In this document: in pieces, positions 1 through 5,582 of the stretch
Position numbering within the stretch: the first letter of the stretch is position 1
How the letters are laid out: each line of letters starts with the position of its first letter
Origin: DATDAW01 sp036524675
GTDB taxonomy: Bacteria; Verrucomicrobiota; Verrucomicrobiia; Chthoniobacterales; DASVRZ01
Length of the DNA: 7,857 nucleotides
Reading direction: 5' to 3'
Assembly: GCA_036524675.1 (NCBI GenBank)
Contig: DATDBU010000077.1
Location: 1-7,857 of the forward strand
The notes under the pieces: model-generated
What the model saw: only the letters and a program-made list of their open reading frames with translations
Told to the model about the DNA's origin: nothing
The model's database searches: none
Position numbers and translations under genes: made by a program

Positions 1-8
1 TTTAGCCC

Positions 9-1262
9 ATGACGCACACCTTTGCACTGATTATCGGCATTGACCGCTCCGATACACGCCTGGATATCGCCACGTTGGATCCGGTTACTCAAAGCGCGAC
101 GGCACACACCGTCAGCACGGATCCCGCAGCCATGCGGCAGTGGTTTGAACATCAGCGCCAATCGCTGCCTGCGCAGGCCCGCATCGGCGTTGCCTTCGAA
201 GAACCCGCCACCAATCTCATCGTCTTCTTCAGTCAATTTGAAGGTGTTAGTCTTTATCCGCTCAACCCGGCGGCAGTTCGCAGCTACTGCAAAAGTTTCG
301 CCATCTCCGGAGCACATACCGACACGACCGATGCCGCCATGATTGCCCGTTATCTAGCTCATTATTACACTCAACTGCGACCCAGGCCGCAACGCAGCGC
401 CGATCTGGAGGAACTCCAACGGCTGAACATCGCCCGGCGCGATCTGGTGGACGAACGCACGGCTCTGGTTAATCGCCTCCAGGCCACGCTCAAGCTTTAC
501 TTTCCCCAGGCGATCGCGCTTTTGAGCGAGGATCTTTACCGCCCGATGGATTGCCAGTTCCTGCTGCGATGGTCCTCCCTGCAAGTCCTTCAAAAGGCCA
601 AAAGCGCGACTTTGAGCGCGTTCTGGCAGCGTCATGGCAGCCGCAGTCAGGAGATCATTGCCAAACGCCTGAAGACCATTAGCTCTGCCGTGGCGTTGAC
701 CGCAGCCCGGCACCTCATCGATCCGCTGGCGATGGAGGTGGAAGTCATGGCCAGACAGCTGCTGCTTCTGGATGAGAGTATCAAGCGCTTTGAAGCACGG
801 ATCGCCGAGGTGGCCAGGCGTTTTGAAGATTTTGATTTCTTCCAGAAACTGCCTGGAGCAGGACCTGTGTTTGCGGCCCGATTGCTGGCCGTCTTCGGGC
901 AGGATCGCGATCTGTGGGGCACAGCGGAAGATGTGCTGCGCCTCAGCGGGGTAGCACCTGTCACCCAGCAAAGCGGAGGCAAACGGGTGGTGCAGCGCCG
1001 GCGAAAGGCGCCTGTGTTTCTTCACCAGACGTTTGTCGAATGGGCCGGGCAAAGCTGGAAGCAGTCGGCGTGGGCGAAGGCGTTCTACCACTATCATAAA
1101 GAACGTGGAAAAACCTATCACGGGATCATGCGCCTGTTAGCCAACAAATGGATACGGATCGTGTTTCGGGCCTGGAAGAACCGAGTGGCTTACGACGAAG
1201 AACGCTACATTCAAAGCCTGATCAAAAACAACAGCCCGATTTGTGAACATCTCGGTGCATAA
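9..1262 (+). CDS. IS110-family transposase (DEDD recombinase)
   Basis: This 417-residue protein cuts and rejoins DNA to move the surrounding IS110-family element. In the family this is done with a RuvC-like DEDD domain, a C-terminal Transposase_20 domain carrying a catalytic serine, and a bridge RNA that chooses the target. The N-terminal domain is visible as GIDRSD (D12), an acidic block VAFEEP (E64/E65), and HTDTTDAAMIARYL, giving D105 and D108 as the last two acidic residues. A long helical linker follows (about 130-275, rich in Leu, Arg and Glu). The C-terminal part begins with the helix-hairpin-helix-like FQKLPGAGPVFAARLLAVFG (278-297) and contains LSGVAPVTQQSGGK (312-325), where S322 is the likely nucleophile by family position. 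No frameshift or stop is present, so the enzyme looks intact. The ATG lies eight bases into the window with no clear ribosome-binding site. Confidence 0.95.
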   Translation: MTHTFALIIGIDRSDTRLDIATLDPVTQSATAHTVSTDPAAMRQWFEHQRQSLPAQARIGVAFEEPATNLIVFFSQFEGVSLYPLNPAAVRSYCKSFAISGAHTDTTDAAMIARYLAHYYTQLRPRPQRSADLEELQRLNIARRDLVDERTALVNRLQATLKLYFPQAIALLSEDLYRPMDCQFLLRWSSLQVLQKAKSATLSAFWQRHGSRSQEIIAKRLKTISSAVALTAARHLIDPLAMEVEVMARQLLLLDESIKRFEARIAEVARRFEDFDFFQKLPGAGPVFAARLLAVFGQDRDLWGTAEDVLRLSGVAPVTQQSGGKRVVQRRRKAPVFLHQTFVEWAGQSWKQSAWAKAFYHYHKERGKTYHGIMRLLANKWIRIVFRAWKNRVAYDEERYIQSLIKNNSPICEHLGA

Positions 1263-1289
1263 CCTCCCCGAATTTTACTTCCTTTCCAC

Positions 1290-1295
1290 TTGACG
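1290..1295 (+). promoter_or_regulatory. Outward-facing -35-like hexamer in the IS right end
   Basis: The hexamer TTGACG (5 of 6 matches to the sigma-70 -35 consensus) lies 27 bases after the transposase stop and points out of the element. No good -10 box follows at 16-18 bases. In IS110 elements a promoter can be completed when the right end joins the left end in the circular intermediate, with the -35 supplied by the right end. That role is inferred here. Confidence 0.4.
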
Positions 1296-1312
1296 GATCC
1301 CCTCAGAGGTAA

Positions 1313-1914
1313 GTTAGGCTGCGGTTGTGTCATTTGAAGAGCGGTTCGCAGGCAAAGTATGCAGCGAGAAGCAGCCAGAAGACGAATAGGCCACCATAAA
1401 GCAGATCGAAGCCGCTGCTATGCGTGACGCGTAATGCGACGTCATCGGGCAACTCGCGGCCGAAAACAGTCACGGCATCCGGCAGAGGTTTTTTCGGGAC
1501 GGGAACGCCCGTGTAATCTTTCGGTGGTTCGGGTTTGTATTGTCGGCTGAAGAAGCCGCGATACCAATGCGTGCCCGTGAGCTGCCAATCCTCGTGCTCA
1601 ATTTCGATGCATCGATGTGCAATGTTGCGGTAAAGGGAGCGGCTTCTAAGCTCCAGTATCCACGCGCAAAGTGTCAACCAGGCGGCGAAGATACCGCAAA
1701 CTATCTTCACTGCGGTGGGGCGGTCAGGACTCAGTGCGGCTGCCGCAAGAAAGGCCGAGCCGCCAGTCAGCAATGCAGCGATAGTAAAACGCCCGACGAC
1801 GAGGGCCGTATGGTAACCGACGACCGCCGCATACTCGGCACGCAAGTCATCGCGCCTCATCTTTTCGATTTCAGGGGGAGTAAGTTCCGGCGTCATGTGC
1901 GCGAGCGGCCTAAC
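1313..1914 (-). other. Candidate integron-type gene cassette carrying the membrane-protein gene
   Basis: Read on the minus strand, a GTTAGGC heptamer (1914-1908) stands 11 bases before the ATG of the membrane-protein gene. A GCCTAAC heptamer (1319-1313) stands 10 bases after its stop. These match the integron core-site consensus GTTRRRY and its complement RYYYAAC, are exact complements of one another, and sit where a cassette boundary and the start of its attC would be. The rest of the attC after 1313 is missing and the IS110 right end takes its place. No integrase gene lies in the window. Heptamers of this class occur by chance about once per kilobase per strand, so the case rests on placement and identity. 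Confidence 0.35.
1330..1896 (-). CDS. Hypothetical membrane protein, three predicted transmembrane segments
   Basis: I do not recognise a named family. The 188-residue product starts with a charged helix (ELTPPEIEKMRRDDLRAEY). Two closely spaced hydrophobic segments follow at about 34-56 and 62-82. Next is a conserved-looking amphipathic stretch, ELRSRSLYRNIAHRCIEIEHEDWQ (82-105), then a polar proline- and lysine-rich region and a third membrane segment at about 166-183. Two paired membrane helices next to a soluble part recall small SLATT-like effector proteins, but no diagnostic motif is seen, so this is only a resemblance in shape. I chose the ATG at 1896. The frame extends to a TTG at 1953, but neither start has a ribosome-binding site, and the ATG sits 11 bases inside the cassette-like boundary GTTAGGC. 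The gene faces the IS110 element and is divergent from the gene at 2030. Confidence 0.7.
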   Translation of the reverse strand: MTPELTPPEIEKMRRDDLRAEYAAVVGYHTALVVGRFTIAALLTGGSAFLAAAALSPDRPTAVKIVCGIFAAWLTLCAWILELRSRSLYRNIAHRCIEIEHEDWQLTGTHWYRGFFSRQYKPEPPKDYTGVPVPKKPLPDAVTVFGRELPDDVALRVTHSSGFDLLYGGLFVFWLLLAAYFACEPLFK

Positions 1915-2023
1915 GTAGAGATGAGCGATGGCGGGCGCAAGACTATAAAGCAAGTGGAGCTGTGAGCTACGTAAAGCATGAACCCAAATTTACTCGCCGT
2001 TCGCCTCCATCGCCGGGTTCGGC
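1908..2023. repeat. Candidate attC-like recombination site between two accessory genes
   Basis: This 116-base stretch starts with GCCTAAC and ends with GTTCGGC, which differs from the perfect complement by one base. Inside, GCGATGG (1925-1931) plus GGCG (1934-1937) can pair with CGCC (2002-2005) plus CCATCGC (2007-2013), giving an 11-bp stem with a small internal loop. Length and outer heptamers fit an attC. The spacers between outer boxes and stem are unequal (10 and 3 bases), which is not typical, and one outer heptamer is imperfect. It also spans most of the divergent intergenic region and so should hold promoters, but none stands out. Confidence 0.3.
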
Positions 2024-2029
2024 GGGTGG

Positions 2030-2659
2030 TTGCAGGGCGAGGGTGATTACCGGTCTTTGGAGCCCTCCATAGCCACGCAAAATATAACCAAAAACCTTTT
2101 TGACAGTAACAATAAAAGGTTATATGGTAAGCGCGTGAATGAAATTGATCTTACTTTAATTAAGTCCCTCTTGCGCACGCAGTCAGTGGCTAAAGCCTGC
2201 TTCGAATACTGGGCTTCCAGAAAAAACGGTGCCACAGAAACCACCGTCGACACACTCCTTCAAGTTCTGTCTCGCAATGGAGGGACTTTTACACGAAACG
2301 AGGTGATCCGCTTCCTCAAGGATCTAGAAACTGCAAAGTGCGGCACCTTCATAAGCGGACGACATGGAAATAGCAGCAGAATAACGTGGGATGTAAATAT
2401 CGTAACACTCGGGCAAACCGCATTAGGTCAACGGGAAACGGTTGAAGACCGCGTCATCGAAGACGACGATGAGAGTGATGATTCAAACGTGACGTTGGAG
2501 GAAGTCGCCGCAGGTATTACCGAAGATAATCAATTCAACGTTGTGTTTCCACTCCGTCCCGAGGAAGGGTTCTCCGTCTCGTTAGTAGTCCCTCGTAATA
2601 TTACAGCAAAAGAGGCAAAGCGACTGGCTGATTACATATTGACCCTTCCGGAGGGCTAA
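2030..2659 (+). CDS. Uncharacterised protein with winged-helix-like N-terminal part
   Basis: Function unknown. The 209-residue product has a helical region at about 41-100. It ends in FTRNEVIRFLKDLE and a glycine/arginine hairpin, GTFISGRHGNSSRITW (105-120), the look of a helix-turn-helix followed by a wing, so nucleic-acid binding is possible but inferred. An acidic linker follows (VEDRVIEDDDESDDS, 138-152). The C-terminal module, FPLRPEEGFSVSLVVPRNIT plus AKEAKRLADYILTLP (173-207), reads as a small beta-strand/helix unit that I recall from short bacterial proteins of unknown role. The start is uncertain: the longest frame begins with TTG at 2030, other options are TTG at 2057 and GTG at 2135, and none has a clear ribosome-binding site. 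Codons are more AT-rich than in the flanking genes, which suggests transfer. Nine bases after the stop lies the cassette-like heptamer GCCCAAC. Confidence 0.7.
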   Translation: MQGEGDYRSLEPSIATQNITKNLFDSNNKRLYGKRVNEIDLTLIKSLLRTQSVAKACFEYWASRKNGATETTVDTLLQVLSRNGGTFTRNEVIRFLKDLETAKCGTFISGRHGNSSRITWDVNIVTLGQTALGQRETVEDRVIEDDDESDDSNVTLEEVAAGITEDNQFNVVFPLRPEEGFSVSLVVPRNITAKEAKRLADYILTLPEG

Positions 2660-2668
2660 CAAGTGAAC

Positions 2669-2703
2669 GCCCAACTATTGGATCATGAACAAATTTGTTG
2701 GGT
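2669..2703 (+). repeat. Short inverted repeat with cassette-core-like heptamers
   Basis: GCCCAAC (2669-2675) and GTTGGGT (2697-2703) pair over six bases, and both fit the integron core consensus. The first stands nine bases after the stop of the gene ending at 2659, where an attC would begin. At 35 bases the pair is shorter than any normal attC, so it could be a deleted site, a weak stem-loop after the gene, or chance. No T-run follows, so it is not a standard terminator. Confidence 0.25.
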
Positions 2704-2971
2704 TTGTCAGCGTCTCTATGGGCAGCAAAAATGTTGGATATGAATGGGAGGATAGGTGCATGCGTGTTTTTTCGCTCAAATGGGCGTCATATCAACATAA
2801 TTGTCGGTTTTTGCCGCATAAAGCTCGAAGACCAGTTGCGCGGAGCGGGCTTCGCTTCGCTCAGCCTATTTCGTGCCTAAGCCGCGACGCTCGGTTCGTT
2901 AAGGCCTGAAGTGTTGATCGTGTAAACTCTGCTGGCGGCGGCGCTGGTGTTCAAGCGGAGCCCAAAGGCGT

Positions 2972-2988
2972 GGCTGGTAATGCCAGCC
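2972..2988. repeat. Perfect short hairpin in gene-poor DNA
   Basis: GGCTGG and CCAGCC pair over six bases around a TAATG loop. A GCGCTGG (2941-2947) and a CCAGCGC further out (near 3003-3010) could pair around it. There is no T-run on either side. Role unknown. Confidence 0.35.
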
Positions 2989-3085
2989 TGCACCTATGCC
3001 TGCCAGCGCTGTCGGCGTCCGGCGTTAACCACCATCGGAGGGCTCCTAACGAGCGGGCTCGCCGTGAACCCTAAGGAAATGACCA

Positions 3086-3475
3086 ATGACCCGTGCAAAT
3101 CTGGGTCGACTCGAGCGCGGAAAAGAGTGCACCGGCGAAGGGACTTTCGCGGCTGCGTGCCGCCATTGGTTCGAAAAAAGCTCTCCAAGCAGAAGCAAAC
3201 ACATGCTGAAAGCTGCGAGAATGGACCGTAATTACCAAAAAGATGGGCTTTGTGCTTGGTTTGTCTGTGCTGTAGAACCTTCCAAAAATCTGCTGTGCCT
3301 TCAGTTTGCCGGTAAGGACGAGTATCACATCCACGCTCCCGTTAGGTTCAATGTCCCAGTCGCGTACTCCGTGGCCACGCCAATCCCATCCTGCATCGGT
3401 CCAGACGCGGTTTTCCCGAGCCGCGTGTCGTTGCTTCGGGGTCGTGCGTCCCTCCGGGACGAATCCTATTTTTGA
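3086..3475 (+). CDS. Doubtful small ORF with a good ribosome-binding site
   Basis: This 129-codon frame is the only one in the gene-poor stretch whose ATG has a well-placed Shine-Dalgarno sequence (AAGGA at 3073-3077, eight bases before the start). The product has no recognisable domain or membrane segment. Its second half (for example GKDEYHIHAPVRFNVPVAYS) is the complement of an equally plausible minus-strand frame. Its last third runs into the REP-like hairpin at 3447-3461. I list it because of the start signal, but most likely it is not a functional gene. Confidence 0.15.
   Translation: MTRANLGRLERGKECTGEGTFAAACRHWFEKSSPSRSKHMLKAARMDRNYQKDGLCAWFVCAVEPSKNLLCLQFAGKDEYHIHAPVRFNVPVAYSVATPIPSCIGPDAVFPSRVSLLRGRASLRDESYF
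3447..3461. repeat. REP-like hairpin, perfect 6-bp stem
   Basis: CGTCCC-TCC-GGGACG is a perfect six-base stem with a three-base loop. Short GC-rich hairpins of the kind GTCCC...GGGAC are often scattered as intergenic repeats in Verrucomicrobiota and Planctomycetota genomes. Only one copy is in the window, so repeat status is inferred. A second hairpin stands 24 bases away, as in paired REP units. Confidence 0.45.
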
Positions 3476-3484
3476 CGCATAAAA

Positions 3485-3504
3485 CCGGTGGTTTCACCAA
3501 CCGG
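3485..3504. repeat. REP-like hairpin with one bulged base
   Basis: CCGGTGGT-TTC-ACCAACCGG forms an eight-base stem with one bulged A and a three-base loop. It lies 24 bases from the hairpin at 3447-3461, with A/T-rich bases between them (CCTATTTTTGACGCATAAAA). On the minus strand it follows the end of the esterase gene by about 120 bases and could act as an mRNA 3' stabiliser. It lacks the adjacent T-run of an intrinsic terminator. Confidence 0.4.
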
Positions 3505-3626
3505 CTGGGAATCGAATGTCCCTTCGGGTTTTTGCCCTTGCTTTCGAAACTTTTGCCTCCAGGCTGAACATTACCAGCGCGGGAATGATGCCGTTCGGGT
3601 CCACGCCGTAGCAACTGCGTCCGGGG

Positions 3627-5582
3627 CTAGCGAAAGGCCTTAAACTGTTCTTCAATCGCCGCACAGGTTTTCAGCGTGAGCGGCTGATTGGCGATGAAAA
3701 GCGGGCCGCCGGTTCCGGTCAGTTCGCCGCCGTTCGGGTGGACTCCGCCCCAAAAAAACAGACCCTCTCCGTCCTCTTTGATTACGACTGGCCCGCGCGC
3801 GTTCTGGCAGGTCAGAACCTCTTTGCCGTTAACCCGAACAGTGATGTTCCGTCCGGTTTTCTGGACCGTAACAACGTAGGTTGTGTCGGGTGGACTAGTA
3901 TTGTCTGGAGCTGTGGCGAGGGTGGGAAGGTTGATCCAGTTCTTATATCGGATCTCAAAGCGACCTGCCGCATAGTTGTAGCCGAGCGCGAAAGAAATGC
4001 GTCTCTGATCGTTCAAGATCGACCACACCGTGCCACCCTTGCGTGAACGCGAGACTGGGCGAAACACTGTCGAAACGACAAAGCTATCGGCTTCATCGAC
4101 TGTCCAGACCTTGTCCGTTGTCGCTTCCAGCCGCATGATAAAACTGTTTTGGCCTTCATCAAAACCGATGCCGGTGAGTTCGCCGAATGCATTGGGAAGG
4201 CAGGCAAAACGGTTCTTGTCTTGTAAGGCGACGAACTTTTGCTGCGTTTTTGGCCAGTCTTTGTCGCGTAACTCCGTCAACCTGCCGTCGTCGATCGTAA
4301 CGCTATCCGCTGCTTGAGGGCGTGCCAGGATGACGCGCGACGGTGCATCGAAAGGATCTGCAGATTTGGCTACAGGCTGGGTAAGTTCTACGGTGACATC
4401 CGCTTCGGCGTCCTTTTCACCGTTGCTGGCAATAACGTGAACGGAGAACGTTTGTGGCGTTTCCAATTTGGTTTCGTCAGCCACTGTGAGGCGTCCTGTA
4501 AATGGGTCGATGGCAAATTCCGGAGAGGAAACGCTCCATCGCACGTCCGGCTTGGGCTTGTTCGACAGCTTGACCATTCCCGCCCAGGCGCCGTTCGCGC
4601 TGTCCGCCGGAAGGGACAATTTTTGGCCGGGAACAATTTCCGGGGGAGTCCGTGGATAGCGTCCGTTGAGAACGGCCAAAATGTCATCGGCGATGCTTCG
4701 ATAGGCGTTCACCGACAGATGCGTGTGGTCAGGCAGTAGTTCGTAATGATTGTCCACCAGGAACACATGGTCATCTGAAGCCGCAACCCGGCCCTGTTCG
4801 AAGGTGACAATGCCGTTGGCTGGATCATTGCGGCGATGATCGGGGCTGATTCGAATGACGACGACGTCCAGCTCCGGCGTGCCGGTATCTTTACGCATGG
4901 CAACGATCAGGTCTTTAAGCCAGATCCCGTATTTCGCGGCTACTGCAGGGCCGGCGCCGATTTCGGCTTCGCCCTGGTTCCAGATAAACGCACGAAACCG
5001 CGGCTCATATCCTGCCGCTTTGATAGCAGCGATACTCCTTCTGATGGCTTCGCGAAGGCCGCCGTAGTATCCGCCCTTCGCGGGGTGCCAGTCTTTCCCG
5101 TTGGGTTGGGGTTCGAGCGGAGTGCCGCCAATCGCCGATTTGATGAAGAACACAGGCGCGCTTTGCTTGGGATCGTTTTCCAGGCGTAAAGCGAGGGGCG
5201 ACTCGACGGCCCACATCGCATTGGGATGATTGCTGTTGACCCCGGGTTGCAAGGGAAGAAAAGCGCCCTCTCGATTTTTGGCAGCCGGTGTCCACATCTG
5301 GACCTTCTTGAATGTCGTCTGCAACTCGGGAGGCAGTGTCTCTTTTCCCATCCCGAAGCCGGCTGCATTGCTTTGACCGGCAAAAACGTAGACGTCCACA
5401 GGCTCGGCGGCCGTCGCGCTCGCCGCAAGACTCATGAAGCTTGCGATGATGAGCGCGAGAATTCGGTAAACTGCAGCGCTTGATTGCTTGCGGATCAAAC
5501 AACAACAGCCCGTGGATTGTGAAATGGAGGGCGTCCGCGGCATATTGCCGCGGCAATGGGGGAGAGAGGGGAGTGAACTCAT
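3627..5582 (-). CDS. Secreted sialate O-acetylesterase-like protein with cadherin-like and LamG-like modules
   Basis: Likely a secreted carbohydrate esterase that removes acetyl groups from glycans, used to degrade complex polysaccharides. A signal peptide is visible: RKQ, the core ILALIIASFMSLAA, then SATAA before EPVDV. The SASA/SGNH-type domain (about 61-308) shows FAGQSN with nucleophile S71, a Gly/Asn block around IGGTPLEP, WNQGE (201-205), and DHTH (285-288) with the catalytic Asp and His. An Ig/cadherin-like beta domain follows (about 315-402; IDPFTGRLTV is the typical turn). The C-terminal concanavalin-like (LamG) domain runs from about 412 to 651, including YVVTVQKTGRNITVRVNGKE; it probably binds sugar. 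Start choice is unsure. The ATG at 5582 gives a long leader, the ATG at 5543 lies in a hairpin, and a TTG at 5498 would give an ideal 30-residue signal peptide. None has a ribosome-binding site. Substrate is not known. Confidence 0.88.
   Translation of the reverse strand: MSSLPSLPHCRGNMPRTPSISQSTGCCCLIRKQSSAAVYRILALIIASFMSLAASATAAEPVDVYVFAGQSNAAGFGMGKETLPPELQTTFKKVQMWTPAAKNREGAFLPLQPGVNSNHPNAMWAVESPLALRLENDPKQSAPVFFIKSAIGGTPLEPQPNGKDWHPAKGGYYGGLREAIRRSIAAIKAAGYEPRFRAFIWNQGEAEIGAGPAVAAKYGIWLKDLIVAMRKDTGTPELDVVVIRISPDHRRNDPANGIVTFEQGRVAASDDHVFLVDNHYELLPDHTHLSVNAYRSIADDILAVLNGRYPRTPPEIVPGQKLSLPADSANGAWAGMVKLSNKPKPDVRWSVSSPEFAIDPFTGRLTVADETKLETPQTFSVHVIASNGEKDAEADVTVELTQPVAKSADPFDAPSRVILARPQAADSVTIDDGRLTELRDKDWPKTQQKFVALQDKNRFACLPNAFGELTGIGFDEGQNSFIMRLEATTDKVWTVDEADSFVVSTVFRPVSRSRKGGTVWSILNDQRRISFALGYNYAAGRFEIRYKNWINLPTLATAPDNTSPPDTTYVVTVQKTGRNITVRVNGKEVLTCQNARGPVVIKEDGEGLFFWGGVHPNGGELTGTGGPLFIANQPLTLKTCAAIEEQFKAFR
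5535..5553. repeat. Perfect 8-bp palindrome at a candidate start codon of the esterase gene
   Basis: CCGCGGCA-TAT-TGCCGCGG is a perfect inverted repeat with a three-base loop. On the minus strand the ATG at 5543-5541 falls in its loop and 3' arm. If translation starts at 5543 this GC-rich hairpin would hide the start. If it begins at the TTG at 5498, the hairpin lies in the mRNA leader. It may also be a protein-binding site. Confidence 0.5.

Larger units (their letters stand above)
1..1310 (+). mobile_element. IS110-family insertion sequence, left end outside window
   Basis: The stretch holds a full IS110-type transposase gene and a short non-coding right end of about 45-50 bases. In the IS110 group the long non-coding end that encodes the bridge RNA lies upstream of the transposase; in the IS1111 group it lies downstream. 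The short downstream end seen here therefore fits the IS110 group, and any bridge RNA would lie left of base 1. No terminal inverted repeats are expected in this family. The exact right boundary cannot be fixed from one copy. It should fall between the stop at 1262 and the GTTAGGC at 1313-1319, and the small palindrome CCTC-A-GAGG at 1301-1309 is a plausible place. Confidence 0.7.
3071..3496 (-). pseudogene. Possible remnant of a minus-strand gene, no start codon
   Basis: On the minus strand a frame is open from just after a TGA near 3497 down to a stop at 3071, with no ATG; the first usable start is a GTG at 3334. The part translated from about 3425 to 3240 looks protein-like, with aromatic and charged residues in good balance: RENRVWTDAGWDWRGHGVRD, followed by DIEPNGSVDVILVLTG. 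The part below about 3235 looks like random frame. This may be the fossil of a gene whose ends were lost. I know no family for it. Confidence 0.2.
2660..3626. other. Gene-poor accessory stretch
   Basis: About 970 bases without a convincing gene. All open frames are short, and their translations look like shadow frames rich in Arg, Ser, Pro and Cys. It contains GCCCAAC at 2669-2675 paired with GTTGGGT at 2697-2703, and a hairpin GGCTGG-TAATG-CCAGCC at 2972-2988. It also has two REP-like hairpins near 3447-3504 and weak overlapping frames on both strands between 3071 and 3496. It could be a decayed cassette or prophage remnant or an intergenic repeat region; nothing decides between these. Confidence 0.5.

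Noticed and set aside
1330..1953. Longer version of the membrane-protein gene starting at TTG 1953
   Set aside because: The extra 19 residues lack a ribosome-binding site at their start and would run across the cassette-like boundary; the ATG at 1896 is simpler.
1540..1965. Plus-strand open frame antisense to the membrane-protein gene
   Set aside because: Its translation is rich in Arg, Cys and Gly without any membrane or domain pattern, as expected of the shadow of a GC-rich gene.
1978..2046. Small plus-strand ORF of 22 codons beginning ATGAACCCAAAT
   Set aside because: Product is mostly Arg and Val, no ribosome-binding site, and it overlaps the predicted stem of the intergenic repeat.
2669..2739. 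Full attC spanning GCCCAAC to GTTGGAT
   Set aside because: The sequences inside the two heptamers are not complementary, so no attC-type stem forms.
2875..2905. Near inverted repeat GCCTAAG ... TTAAGGC as a cassette site
   Set aside because: The arms pair only with an inserted base and neither heptamer fits GTTRRRY.
3341..3347. GTTAGGT as another cassette core site
   Set aside because: A perfect consensus match, but no partner RYYYAAC with a stem lies at attC distance and no gene boundary is near; chance matches of this class are expected.
3348..3614. 88-residue minus-strand ORF downstream of the esterase
   Set aside because: Reads through both REP-like hairpins, is rich in Arg, Gly and Pro and shows no domain; best taken as repeat-derived open frame.
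4314..5483. Several plus-strand open frames opposite the esterase gene
   Set aside because: They are shadows of a long, clearly homologous coding region.
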